In this document: piece after piece, positions 10,545-21,414 of the stretch | Numbering within the stretch: the stretch's first letter is position 1 | Layout of the letters: the number at the start of each line of letters is the position of its first letter | NCBI GenBank assembly: GCA_037951105.1 | Contig: JBAMJV010009816.1 | Span: 28,777-92,776 of the forward strand | Length of the DNA: 64,000 nucleotides | Source: Echinarachnius parma | Taxonomy: Eukaryota > Echinodermata > Echinoidea > Clypeasteroida > Echinarachniidae | Direction: 5' to 3' | Made by a program: the position numbers and the translations under genes | The notes under the pieces: generated by a model | Seen by the model: the letters and a program-made list of their open reading frames with translations, nothing else | Told to the model about the DNA's origin: nothing | Database searches by the model: none

Positions 10545-11156
10545 TGTATTATTAGTATTCCAAATACCCCCCCCCCCCCTTCTTAGTAAAAGTAATATTA
10601 CCCTAACATGCCCCTCTTATATCTTCAGACCATTGACCCTCGGAAATGTAATGTAATCCTATAGCTAGTATACCCCCAATGTTTTATGGTCAAACATGAT
10701 CCCCCAGACCAGACTTCCGTCTGCTCCCCAATAATGTTGATAATCCCTTTCCCTGGACAAACACCTTTGATGTTCCGCCCCAGGAGCACATGGCAGGTGT
10801 CCGGTAGTAAATCACCCCTCCCCTTCTCTGAACAACATCCCTTTTTATAAGCCCCTGAATGAAACCACCCCAAATGGGATAGATGACCACGTGGACTGGT
10901 CAAGAATAAGAAGTATATATTGATGTGTACCCCTGGTAACAGAAGGATTGCTGGCTCAGACCCTTACTGGACTAGCACATGTTCATCTCTATGCTCCTGA
11001 AGTATATACTGCGTATATACTATGTGAGACTGGGTTTTGACTCCAAGTTTGGAGTTTGAATAAAGACTTTGGATTACTTCTGAATATATGTCTCAATTGC
11101 TGCTTGATTTAATGTACCTCTCAAAGCACTGAACAATAACCGATCCCAACATAACA
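10545..11156. mobile_element. LTR 3 of three-LTR array
   Basis: Third LTR, again 1,273 bp from the previous one, ending ATAACA at 11156. It is followed by CTATGATGAA, which rejoins the transposase-like gene. Three LTRs with two internal regions are best explained by unequal recombination after a single insertion. Confidence 0.75.
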
Positions 11157-11453
11157 CTATGATGAAAAAGTGCCTGCAAGCCATCATCATTGTCTTGGAA
11201 AGACAATATTCCAAATATTTCAAGGTGGACATAACTGAGAAGTTACGCGAGGAGGTGGCTTCTGCAAGGTTTCGCAACATTGATTCAGAAGAAATCATGG
11301 GGATGTTCAATGCGATGAAGCAGAAATGCGCAAATGCTACAATGTGTTTATATTTGCCATGCACGATGAGGGCCTGCAAAAATAGAACATTACAGAATCT
11401 CGATGAGTTAGATAAGACAAGAAAAGAGGATGTGCTCCAAAAAGCAGTAAAGT
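11157..11453 (+). pseudogene. C-terminal part of transposase-like copy 2
   Basis: Continues the gene after the LTR array: 'MMKKCLQAIIIVLERQYS', 'DITEKLREEVASARFRNI', 'EEIMGMFNAMKQKC', ending '..KEDVLQKAVK'. This shows that the ancestral protein was roughly 130 residues longer than the frame at 4588-5613. The join CTAT|GATGAA matches copy 1 at 5600-5609. Confidence 0.65.
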
Positions 11454-11537
11454 AGGGCAGGATGCAAGTGATGGAAGTGTATCAGCACAAAGCAAACCCT
11501 TCTATTTTACGGAATAACTCAAAGTAGAGAGGAAAAC

Positions 11538-11873
11538 GTGCACGAAAAACTGAAAAATGTCTTTATTGATCTGGGGATATCCCGGGAGGAGGCACAAATC
11601 ATAACGTATCTGCGCACCATCCACCCGTTATCGAACAGCCACTACCCACCCTGGTATTGTGACGCCATGGCCTCTCACGTATTAGGCGCCTTGGATGATG
11701 AGGTTAGCTCAAAGGAGGAGGATCCTGGTCAGGCAATCACACCATCTGGGAGTACTTTCAGCTGCACATTGCAAAGAAAACTAAGAATGAGTAAGATTAG
11801 GTCAGCAAGATTTAAGAGTCCCAAGTTTGAAAACGAGTTGCGTTTCAAGAAAGACATACAAATTTTACCGTGA
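11538..11873 (+). pseudogene. Unrecognised coding-like fragment
   Basis: A 111-codon frame with 'GISREEAQIITYLRTIHPLS' and 'ALDDEVSSKEEDPGQAI'. The latter motif recurs at 13095-13155 as 'ALDDEISIKEEDLGQAI', so part of this unit is duplicated. A 44-bp segment (GAGGACAAGATCCC..GATTAGCAT) occurs at both 11874-11918 and 13079-13122. No known domain was recognised. Confidence 0.35.
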
Positions 11874-11935
11874 GGAGGACAAGATCCCATTCAGCGCCTT
11901 GGACGATGAGATTAGCATTTTTTCCCCCTAACAAT

Positions 11936-12512
11936 ATGAGTAGTCAAATACTGTGGACGTGTGTAGTAGCGGGCTGCTGTGAAAGCAAGACAAGATACGA
12001 AGTCAAATGTTTCATTCTTCAGATTTCCAAAGCAAACTACAAAGTGAGTAAACTTCTTCTTATGGAAATACATATATGATAATGTTATGCATCAAACAGT
12101 TCCGAGGGAATCCCACCAAAATAGTTTAGTTCGAGGAGATTATTCAATTCTAATCACGTTTAAATTTTGCGTTTACATTGCAGTATAGTAGCTAGGCTTA
12201 TTATGGTGATAAGAACATATTTATTCAGATACAACTTTTTACAAATATCAATTTTTTAAAAGAGTTATAAATACAGATAACGGAATACTGCATACTGCAT
12301 TTTTTTTGGTTTTCTTCATATACAGTAGATGTATGGAATGGGCGGATTCAATCGGAAGATTAGATCTCCTGAAGTATGATGCAGCATACCTGAGAAGATT
12401 TTGCAAAGTTTGTGAGAAACATTTCACAGAGTCAGATTTTACCAATCCAGAAGCAAAGAACAGGCTGCGAGTCGGTGCTTCTCCAAAGGCGTTACATTTG
12501 ATCATCTTCTAG
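11936..12512 (+). pseudogene. THAP-domain fragment in two exon-like pieces
   Basis: The first piece (11936-12043) encodes 'TCVVAGCCESKTRYE', and in an adjacent frame 'VSFFRFPKQTTK', followed by a GTGAGT donor. The second (from 12326 after a ..TACAG acceptor) encodes 'MEWADSIGRLDLL', 'FCKVCEKHFTESDF' and 'NRLRVGASPKAL'. Together these give the C2CH zinc-finger layout (C-x4-C..W..C-x2-H) of THAP domains, DNA-binding modules of P-element-, Kolobok- and ISL2EU-type transposases. The pieces need a frameshift to join, so the copy is probably dead. Confidence 0.55.
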
Positions 12513-12689
12513 GTGAGTTTCCTATTTCACTACTATGCAAAGGGAATGTAACTAGCATGAAATAACTTGCTCTACCTTCCACAGCATCTGCAGATAAATA
12601 GTATTACAATTATTAAGAGCAATGCTGCTCTGATTGTCTTGTATACTTTAATATGCCAAATAAAATAATGAAAATATAAGAAAACAATT

Positions 12690-12920
12690 TCGTGCTTTGG
12701 AATGCACTACCACTGGAAATTAGACAAATTATACCCTCAACTAACTCATTTAAGCAATCTCTGAAGACATTTCTATTTGTATGATTTATACATGTATAAA
12801 TGTTTATATTGATTTTATTCATGATTGTATTGTGTAATCTGTATTACTATCTAAAGCGCATCTATAGGGAATGCATTGTGCATTATAAAAATTGAATTTA
12901 TCATTATTATTATTATCAAC
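12690..12920 (+). mobile_element. 3' end of a non-LTR retrotransposon
   Basis: Encodes 'LWNALPLEIRQ' then 'SFKQSLKTFLFV' and a stop, the usual C-terminus of CR1/Jockey-type reverse transcriptase ORFs. About 120 bp of UTR follow, then an ATT microsatellite tail (12902-12918). The 5' end is truncated, as is typical of target-primed insertion. Confidence 0.65.
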
Positions 12921-12996
12921 ACAAGTATCATTTGAGCAATCACCTGGACAAGGAAGACCTTTGACTACGGAACAGAAAGAAGAGTCCCTTCTACGA

Positions 12997-13078
12997 TCTT
13001 GGAATCGTGAGCAATGAAGGGCTATCTATATTTTACCTTGGAATCGTGAGCAATGAAGGGCTATCTATATTTTACCTT
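12997..13078 (+). repeat. Tandem duplication of about 39 bp
   Basis: GGAATCGTGAGCAATGAAGG plus the following CTATCTATATTTTACCTT occurs twice head to tail. Confidence 0.85.
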
Positions 13079-13417
13079 GAGGACAAGATCCCATTCAGCG
13101 CCTTGGACGATGAGATTAGCATAAAGGAGGAGGATCTTGGCCAGGCAATCAAGGAAGCAGTAACATACACTGGTTACTGCTACCGGTGTCGACAAGGCGG
13201 CTGCAAAAGGCAAGGGATTAGCTGGAAAGGAGGCGTGTGGAGCCTCCAGCGGAACTACCAGAGGGGGTGGTGCTGTGGATGGTGGCTTGAATGACGGGAT
13301 AATCGCTAGCATAGTCACCAAAGTCACGGTGGTTACTCAGCCCGTCAATATCCAAGCCATCTCGTCCGCAGTGACCACTGCAAAGACAACAGTGATAGAA
13401 CGGATGGCGAATAAGCC

Positions 13418-13680
13418 TTGCTGCAGCTGCAGTCGGGATGGAGCCACAGACGGAAAGCTCAAGAGGAATGTCCAGGGGATAACGGCAGAGGCGAGGCTGC
13501 ACGAGCGGAGAGAAACGCCATCAGGTTTGAAGTAGACCACCAGGAGCAATACGGTCGGCAGGGGAGCATCCGAATATATGGCATCCCAGAGTCAACGGCA
13601 GATTATGTCACACATGTGGTGAAGGACTGCAAGTGTACTCAGTGTTGTCTCGCCTTACACAGGAATGCCACGTCTGAATC
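13418..13680 (+). pseudogene. Non-LTR retrotransposon ORF1p-like fragment
   Basis: In the 13418-13723 frame, 'EQYGRQGSIRIYGIPE' matches the junction between coiled coil and RRM in L1/CR1-type ORF1 proteins, whose usual form is LEqYsRr..iri.GipE. The upstream Ala/Val/Thr-rich region looks degraded. A short remnant only. Confidence 0.45.
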
Positions 13681-15211
13681 TGCATGCGGCACCACTCTTG
13701 CGGGCAGAGAGAGACTACGTTAATCGAAAAGGCCACCATTCGATTAATGTTCAGCTGGTATGCAGGGCAGACTATCAGATATCATGTGTCTCTGCCCGCT
13801 GGCCGGGAAGTACACATGACAGCCGCATACTGCGGGTATGTGCATGATGAATTCTATCAAATTATAGAATAACTGAGCAAATAGAGCATGACTTCCAAAG
13901 ACACATTTAATGATCTGTTGTCTTTAAATAATTAATGTGTAACATAAATTTCTTTTTACAAATATAAAGTGTTTTAATCCTTCATTCTTGGCTAACTGAT
14001 CACCTCCAGAAGTCAAGTTTCATTTGAGTTATCATTAAATTCCTTAACCCAAGTCAACAGCCAGAGAATATTGTCAAAACAACAACTCACAACCTAACCA
14101 ATTATAAAGTGTACAATCAATGAAATATAAAAGGACAAACAAATATCAAGAAGTACACAATGACATATTTTATGTTCCTTTACCATTTCAGAATAGCGAG
14201 ATTGCTGAAAGTTTTGATGCAAGGCAATCAGAGCGGACTGCTTCTTGGTGACGGAGGATATGGCCTGAAGAGCTGGCTAATGACGCCCCTTCCCCGACCG
14301 AACACCCCAGCAGAGAGGAGATATAATCAGTACGTATAACGTATAAGCTATATTCCAATAACAAGTGTCTGGTAGAATATACATCATAATTATAATCATA
14401 CTCAAAGGTAACTCATGCAATGAGTTTATAATATTAATTTTCCTAATTGCTGTCACATGCGTTTGCAGTGACAAATCATAAAATGATATTCTGCATGAAT
14501 AGCAGCAATTGTAATGGCCCGTAAGATAAAATGACGCTCTTGTCAAGCAGAAGTTGTCTTTCAAAAAATGTAATTCACAATTGTGAATTATGATGTTCTT
14601 TACCAAAACCATCATCAATTTTTCTGAGTTTATTAAAATAACACATGTTCAAATTGTACACTTTCTCAATTTTAGGGCCCACAGTTGTAATCGCGTCCTG
14701 ATTGAACAAGTCAACGGGCAACTAAAAAATAAGTTTCGCTGTCCGAAAGCAATCCGTAAGCCCGACATTCAGCGAGAGCGTGTACCACCACCTCACAACC
14801 AAGTTGATGATGAACCACAAGTCACAACAGGCGTAGCGATACAAGCTGAAATCATCAACAACTATTTCACTTAAAGGTATTGATAGGCATTCTGCTTGAC
14901 AAGAGCGTCATTTTATCTTACAATTAATGTACTTCACATTTGGGAATTATTTTCTGTACCTAAACCATAATAAATTTTCTGAGTTTATTAAAATAACACA
15001 CATTAAAATTGTACACTTTCTAAATTTTAGGGCCCACAGTATGTGTTGTACTCGCGTCCTGATTGAACAAGTGAACGGGCAACTCAAAAATAAGTTTCGC
15101 TGCCTGATCGGCCAGGGTCTTCATATGGCACCCAAGAGAGCAGTGGACGTCATAACGACATGTGCTGTTCTCCATAACATTGGAAAGCACCTCCGTCAGC
15201 CCAACATTTAG
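13660..15211 (+). pseudogene. PIF/Harbinger (HARBI1-like) transposase remnant
   Basis: Pieces in order on the plus strand. 13665-13835: 'YVNRKGHHSINVQLVC' and 'WPGSTHDSRIL', the HDS part of the DDE core. About 14190-14330: '[16 protein letters not shown]', the next core block with its Asp. About 14665-14790 and 15020-15211: 'RVLIEQVNGQLKNKFRC' twice, the second followed by 'VITTCAVLHNIGKHL', the C-terminal helix with the catalytic Glu. The last module is duplicated with about 350 bp spacing. Harbinger transposases insert with 3-bp target duplications. This copy is fragmented and lacks its N-terminus. Confidence 0.7.
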
Positions 15212-15347
15212 CAAGAGCGTGTACCACCACCTCAGCAAACTGAAGCAAATCACTTTAGGGACCATACCCACCAGGATTATTTCATCTTTAATTATGGTCC
15301 CTACTCATATTCCAACTTCATTTATTCGTATTGTATATTGCTGTATA

Positions 15348-15782
15348 CCGTACTGACCGGCGTAATCGCCGCATACTTTTTCCTTGAAAAAAACCCGCAA
15401 AGTTGGGGTGCGGCGCGTACGCGGCGATAGTCAAATTTTCACTTTTCACCGGCCTCAAAACAACACATTTAAGCAGGTGTGGGACTATTTCTTGTATTGC
15501 ACTGTATTGTTTTGCGTGATAAAACATTATAAAGCCAAATTGTCTACGTTTACCCTGGCCTAGAATAGTATTTCACCTTTTTTGCTGATATTTGCTAAAT
15601 CCGATACGTTTTTAACTTCGAAGTTACGAAACAAACTACCACTGCCAGCGCCGCGCTTGCCTGCCATCGATCTACGTGCGTTATGGCGCACTTTTCTCCC
15701 ACTTTTGTTTTTCTTCAATTTCAATGCTCAAAGTCGGCATGCGGCGTTTACGCGGCTGCGGCGATTCCGCCGGTCAGTACGG
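15348..15782. mobile_element. MITE, about 25-bp inverted ends, TA target duplication
   Basis: Left end CCGTACTGACCGGCG and right end CGCCGGTCAGTACGG are inverted repeats extending inward with one mismatch. The element is flanked by TA on both sides (15346-15347 and 15783-15784). The 435-bp interior is GC-richer than its surroundings, with repeated GCGGCG..TACGCGGC motifs and no coding frame. TA duplication suggests a Tc1/mariner-related or similar non-autonomous element. Confidence 0.75.
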
Positions 15783-15899
15783 TATGTCTTATTCATTAAT
15801 GTTGTTTTACATGGTAAATTATTTCTTTCTGTATTTTGGTTTTATGAGTGAATAAAATGAAATGAAATGAAAAATAAGCTGACACTTTTATTCGGCGTT

Positions 15900-17365
15900 C
15901 CTTGCGTGAGGTCAAGTCGACCATTTCCAGTCCTGTAAGGCCGGATGACTTCAATGAAAATAACATCCCAATCCCAGATGCCTTGGACAATCTGTTGGCA
16001 TGTGTAATTAATGGAGATGTGGAGGACCAGTACAGGCTTGAAACGAGGTTGCCCCTGCAAAGGGCTACAAACCGGCAAGTGCTACACACAGGCAAGTCCT
16101 GTCGACTGGCCAAGACTTGATCCATGCTTTCGTATTCATGGGGTAATCTACCATCGTGTACAGGCATTACACCCTGAACAAGGCAAATCTCCACAACATG
16201 GTCAAATGTATATTCTTGAAGGATCTCAAGCTACACAAGCTAGACTATCACACCCAATGAATGATAGATGCACTACTGAAGTTTTGGACAAAATCCAAGA
16301 TGTAAGCCGTGAAGGAGAAAAGATGCAGAAGCATGTGGCCCTACCAATGATGATCAAGAATCATACTGCAACAAAAAATGACATAGTAATCATCACTGCT
16401 AGTGAGAGAGCTCTGAGGAGGGAGAGCCTGCTTCTCACGCTCGCTAATGAGGATCACGCGTATTTGTTTTTTTATTACAGCTGCTCTCAATCAGGTCCGG
16501 CAAGTAAACTCAATCATCCAAGTGTTGTTCAATTCTGCGCAAGACGTGATGACGTTTCAAACCATCAGGCCAGGGTCATCGCAGAGCTGAATTCGACAGT
16601 GGGGCCCGCCGTGGTGCCGGTTTCAACCATCGGACCGGACGAGGTGACGAATTCGGCAACCGGGGTCCCCGTCAGGACAACTTCGAGCGTCGAGGCCAAC
16701 AGCACAGTGATTTTGATCATCATGACCATCGGGGCAGACGTAGCACCGATTTCAGCGACCATCGGGGCAGAAATGGTACCAGCTTCGCTCATCAAGGCAG
16801 GCGTGACATCGGTTACGATCTCCATGGGGGACAGGAAGCACGATCTGATGTACGACGCGGATGTGACAACGGGTTCCACCACCGTTACCGTCGTGAAGCG
16901 CAATTCGACCAACCAGGCGGTGGTGATGCTGGAATCGACCAACAACGCAGGCCTGATGACGATTTCAAATTCACTTCGAGAGCTTACAGACCAACGTACG
17001 CTGAGGCAGTTCGATCAGGCCTCACCAGCTCACCACAAGAGGGAACTGCCAAACCATGGAGAGAGGTGAATAGAAAGAAGAATCCCTTTTTCCGGAAAGG
17101 GACATATTACCAAAACAAATAGAACATGATAGTTATCACCTTGAAAATTTCAAACTTGACAATATTTTTGAACGCCTAGAGGATGAGCTAGTACATCCAG
17201 TTGCTTTAAATTTGTCTGAAACTAAAAAACTTAATGAAAATGAGATTCGTTTATTGAAGAAAGGCGCGAAATTTACTCCAGTGCCAAAGAGCAACGATTT
17301 GGAAGTTAAATACATTGAGCAATTTTGTCGTACGCTTAGACTAAAGGAATTCTTTCATGATTAAG
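15900..17365 (+). pseudogene. Retroelement N-terminal region, possibly Penelope-like
   Basis: In changing frames the stretch encodes a P/V-rich part ('PVRPDDFNENNIPIPDAL', near 15925-15980). An Arg/Gly/Asp-rich disordered part follows in frame 3 near 16590-17050 ('NHRTGRGDEFGNRG', 'RAYRPTYAEAV'). Near 17230-17360 come 'NENEIRLLKKGAKFTPVPK' and 'FCRTLRLKEFF'. The last motif is typical of the region before the reverse transcriptase in Penelope/Neptune-type and related elements. No reverse transcriptase core follows. The middle is interrupted near 16340-16440 by a piece of Harbinger 5' sequence. Confidence 0.4.
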
Positions 17366-17439
17366 AATCTTCTGATAATAGCATTGCTAGAAACAGAAGT
17401 AAATTTCTACCAGAGAATAATTGAAATGTTTCTTTAAAT

Positions 17440-17800
17440 ACATATATTGAATTTCTATGAAAGAATGTACATAACACATAGTGCTCCAGAAATACAGCCG
17501 AATGAGACGTACACGTGCAATGCTTCTCAAAATAAAACGGAGGAGAGATGCCATTCAAGGAGATGTGCAAAAGTCTGTGGAAGTTTCTTGAAAGACCAGA
17601 TGTTTCAACCTGCATCCCAAATAAAAAGGCTGTCCTTGGGAAAGATTCCAAACCACGATATGTTCTCCAGAACACAATGCAGGAGACACACAAGCAATTC
17701 TGCAGTGACAGTCAATATGGGGATTACAACATTCTCCAAACTATGACCCAAGCATATCTGGTTACAGAACAAGGCAAAGTTGCAACAATACCTCTGTGAA
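17440..17800 (+). pseudogene. Coding-like fragment, unknown
   Basis: The frame from 17548 encodes 'PFKEMCKSLWKFLERPDV' and 'YVLQNTMQETHKQFCSD', ending '..QGKVATIPL'. Composition looks genuinely coding, but no domain was recognised. It may be part of a repeat-associated protein. Confidence 0.3.
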
Positions 17801-18071
17801 ACATGCACGAACATTGACTTGAAGTTATCATGCCTCAATCAGGAAAATTATCACTGATATTCATTATAAAGTCTGACACTCAACAGAGTGATGATCCAAG
17901 AATCGTACTGCAACAAAAAATGGCATAGTTACGTAATGATCATTGATGATGAGAGAGCTCTGAGGAGGGAGAGGATATTTAGGGACAGGCTCCATCACTT
18001 GGAACTATTTGATAACACAGTCAAAGAGCTACAGTAAAATTTACCGTTGATGAAAGTTCCATAGCAACAAA

Positions 18072-18473
18072 ATGGCATACTTGCTACTCATTGAGGATGA
18101 GCGGGCTCTTAGAAGGGAAAGAATATTTCGAGACAGAATTCATCCGTTAGAACTTTTCGACGATGTAGCGATGTTTAAAAAGTACAGGTTTAACAGGTCC
18201 GGTGTACAGTACTTGATTGACAGACTGGGAGGGCAGCTAGAGCCTCGAACTAGACGGAATTGTGATGTACTCCAAGTCTGCAGGTTTTTCATCGCACTGC
18301 GGTTTTACTCCACTGGGTCGGTGCTGGACAATAGTGTCATGGCAAACAGGATTAGCATCCCAACTGCAAGCCAGATAGTCCGGAGGGTGACACAAGTCCT
18401 CTGTGGGATGAGGGACGAGGTAAGTAAAGAAAATAATTATTTGTCAAGATTTCTAGTCCTAGTCATAGGCTAG
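18072..18473 (+). CDS. Harbinger transposase N-terminal half
   Basis: A 133-codon frame: 'ERALRRERIFRDRIHPL', 'MFKKYRFNRSGVQYLIDRL', 'VCRFFIALRFYSTGSV' and 'IPTASQIVRRVTQVL', ending at a GTAAGT-like donor near 18420. This is the helix-turn-helix N-terminal part of HARBI1-like transposases. No DDE core follows in this orientation within 2 kb. Two degraded partial copies of its 5' end precede it, at about 16347-16430 and 17888-18010. Confidence 0.65.
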   Translation: MAYLLLIEDERALRRERIFRDRIHPLELFDDVAMFKKYRFNRSGVQYLIDRLGGQLEPRTRRNCDVLQVCRFFIALRFYSTGSVLDNSVMANRISIPTASQIVRRVTQVLCGMRDEVSKENNYLSRFLVLVIG

Positions 18474-18729
18474 TTATGGGCCAGGGTGGCTGTTCTTGCA
18501 TTGTCATGTATTCCTAGTATTGGTAGACTACTTAAGTCTTCATGATGATTATCCAGGACAATGATCCTCACATCAAGGAAGGACTGTTCTGTGTGACCTT
18601 GTGATTCGAGCACAATGTCAACCACCCACTGTCTTGTGCAGATGCTCTAAGGAGGAAGGATGTTTCAGAGGAAACTGTCAACAAGTTGAAAAGTCTATTT
18701 CAGAATGGTCACTCTCCATTTTCGGCACC

Positions 18730-19035
18730 CCAAAAAACGGAATACAAAATTCTTGCCAAGGTGCTTGCAGGTAGACTTGAGCAATACTATTCATAAAGTG
18801 TAAATTTGATTTTCATTTGCCAAATAAATTGAACCTTGAATATATTAGTAATGCTATTGGAGAAGTCCAAACTTATTGTGTACCTGGCCGCTCCATTCAT
18901 GATAATATCAACTTTGTTTATGATGCTATATTGTGCACGACTAATTTTGAAGAAAAAAAGAGCTTTTGATAAAGTGGACCATTCATATTTGTTTAACGCT
19001 ATGAACAAAATGGGATTGGTGATTGGTTTATGAAA
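18730..19035 (+). pseudogene. Non-LTR reverse transcriptase fragment
   Basis: Encodes 'EYKILAKVLAGRLEQYY' (near 18740), then after a change of frame 'CVPGRSIHDNINFVYDAIL' (near 18882), then in yet another frame 'RAFDKVDHSYLF' (near 18960). These are consecutive fingers/palm blocks of L1-like reverse transcriptases, ending just after the first catalytic Asp region. Several frameshifts; dead. Confidence 0.6.
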
Positions 19036-19099
19036 CGCACTGTCCAGTAGCCTCTTTCCTCCTCTATGAGGAGAAACTGAACCCACAATAGAAGTCCTT

Positions 19100-19365
19100 T
19101 TGGCAAAAGCCAAAGGGATTCATTTCACCAATGACATCTGGCTCCTAGTCCAAAGAGCTTCAAGGAGAGAACGTGTTTTTAGGGATAGGCTACATCCGTT
19201 GGACGTTTACAATGACAGGGAGATGTTCAAAAAGTATCGATTTACGCGTGATCGAGTGATGCAGATCATAGATTTTACTAGAAGCAGACCTCGAGTTCAC
19301 AACGAAGAGAAGCTATCAGAATGGCTTCAAGTTTTTGTCGCACTTCGCTTTTACAGGTTTCTTGG
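19100..19365 (+). pseudogene. Harbinger transposase N-terminal fragment, second copy
   Basis: 'ASRRERVFRDRLHPLDVY', 'MFKKYRFTRDRVMQII' and 'EWLQVFVALRFY' match the N-terminal half at 18072-18473 in order and spacing. The frame then runs into unrelated sequence. Confidence 0.6.
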
Positions 19366-19569
19366 TCATGCATTCTTTCTCTTCCTGATGAGACCAAACT
19401 CATCGAACAAAAGATGCCCGTTCCCCATTTCAACTGATGAGGTGACTTCCAAACTTGATTGATCTGATAATGTACCTTAAAAAAAACAAAACAAAACAAG
19501 ATTGCTGATTATGAATGTTCGGATATTCGGTAATATTAATTTTCTTTGTGTCTTTCTTTAAAAAAAACA

Positions 19570-20640
19570 CAGGTCATACATCTAGCCAATGACATGGCAG
19601 ATGCCCTTGAGAGGCGGCCAACGGCCATGGAAGGTAAATGCCTTTCTACCACATTGGTTCAGGCTTTTAATGACTTAAAGAAAAAGCTGGAGAACATCTA
19701 CAATATGGATGAAACAAACTTCAATGCCCAGCACAAACCGCCAGATATTGTGGGTAAGAACAAGTCAGTTGGGAGAACCAACTCGGTGATCTCACAGCGT
19801 ATCGGGACAGCCACACGGTTCAGGCTTTTCATGCGCTGCAAGCCCTTCATCCACTTCACCACAGCCAGCAGGCTGGACATGAACAGGGCTAAGGCAACCA
19901 CACAAGATGTCTTGAACAACTATTTCAGGCAGCTGGAAAGGGTGCTGAAAAAGTACAATATCATGGACAAGCTGGACAACATCTATAACATGGATGAAAC
20001 CAACTTTAACGCCCAGCACAAACCACCAGACATTGTGGGGAAGAAATCATGTGGCCGAACAAAGTCTGTGACCTCGCAGCGCATTGGAACAACTGTCCTG
20101 GCTTGTGGGAGTGCCGCGGGAAGAGCCCTTCCCCCCTTCTACGTCTTTAAATGGATGTGCTACTCCAAGCAAGACTCTTCACGGGTCAAAGATGACATTA
20201 TCATCCTGTTTTTTAATTACCTGTTTTTTGGCAATGTATTTATGAAAAGTTATTTTGTGTCATTGTATATTTGTAAAAATGTATTCTATTGTTTTTATAA
20301 ATATGAAAATAAATTCAATTCAACACCGAATGGCTGGAGCAATGGTGATGTCTTCAGGAACTTTCTCGAAACTCATTTCCTGCCTTCCCTACCACCACAG
20401 GCAGGAGATGAGTTTGTTATGCTCATGTACGATGGGCATGCATCCCACATGTCCATCCCGGTGATTGAGTGGGCGAGGGCAAATCAAACCAAACCCATTG
20501 TAATTGTTTTATTTAACTCTTGCTTTTTTTGGGGGACAGATGGCGGAACATTTTCCAGATCGTGTTGGAGAAACAGCAGCTGCAATGTGTCATTGGGAAT
20601 CGACAGCTCGGCGAAACTATCATTCTCTAAAATACAAAAA
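19570..20640 (+). pseudogene. pogo/Tigger-type (DDE_1) transposase remnant
   Basis: In the 19546-20667 frame, 'IYNMDETNFNAQHKPPD' with the first catalytic Asp appears twice (near 19700 and 19985). It is followed by 'GRTKSVTSQRIGTTVLACGS', 'LPPFYVFK', then 'GWSNGDVFRNFLETHF' and 'MLMYDGHASHMS', the second Asp block of DDE_1 transposases. An AT-rich insert at about 20205-20325 splits the core. The first-Asp block is a tandem duplication of about 285 bp. The third acidic block is not convincing. Confidence 0.6.
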
Positions 20641-20919
20641 CTCTTACTGCATCCTGTGCATATCTAATTATCATAAAAGAGGAAGATCGTGGTACAAATA
20701 ATACATTACATATATATGTGGTGTATAGAATATTGAATGAAAATAAGGATTGTTTATTTGAATAAAAATAAATACTGTGATACTAATTTAAAAAAAGAAT
20801 AATTCTGGCAAAAAAAAAGAGAAAGGTTGTCAACTCTGACCTGCACCGGAATTGTCACAAGCTGATGGTGGTCATCAAGGACCTATTGGTAACAGCAGTC
20901 GGAGCATCACAAATGAAGC

Positions 20920-21270
20920 AACAAGAGAAGCGTTAAACCGAGTGAGGAGGAGGGAGAAAGTCTTCCGAGAACGGCAGCACCCACTCGACTTCTACAACGA
21001 TGACGACATATTTCGAATGTAACGTTTTACCCATGACGGTTGCACCCAAATCATTAACACGTTGTCGGAATCACTACAGCACGAAACCCAACGGAATCAT
21101 GCCCTAAGCCAGAGTCACCAAGTATTTGTGGCTTTGAACTTTTATGCGACAGGGGCTGTGATACATGTAGATACGACCTCCACAATCCATGGCATCACGA
21201 GGAGCACAGCATCAAGAGTGATCCACAGGGTGTCCAATGCTCTCTTCACCTTGAAAGACGAATTGTCACA
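20920..21270 (+). pseudogene. Harbinger transposase N-terminal fragment, third copy
   Basis: 'RRREKVFRERQHPLDFYN', a stop near 21020, then 'FTHDGCTQIINTL', 'QVFVALNFYATGAV' and 'GITRSTASRVIHRVSNAL'. Same module as the other copies and divergent from them, so not a recent duplicate. Confidence 0.6.
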
Positions 21271-21414
21271 ACCCGATGGTAATCATCAAGTGGGACCCAT
21301 GGGTGACAACGGTCCAAGCATGGCAATGAAGCAACAATCTTCCTTGCGGAAAGAACACCAAGGCCTTCCCAACCAAAGAGTAACTATAATATAAAGACTT
21401 TTTTCTTTTACAGG

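Noticed and set aside
8079-10903. Three identical 92-codon minus frames as a gene family
   Set aside because: They lie inside the three LTRs and are open by chance. They repeat because the LTRs repeat.
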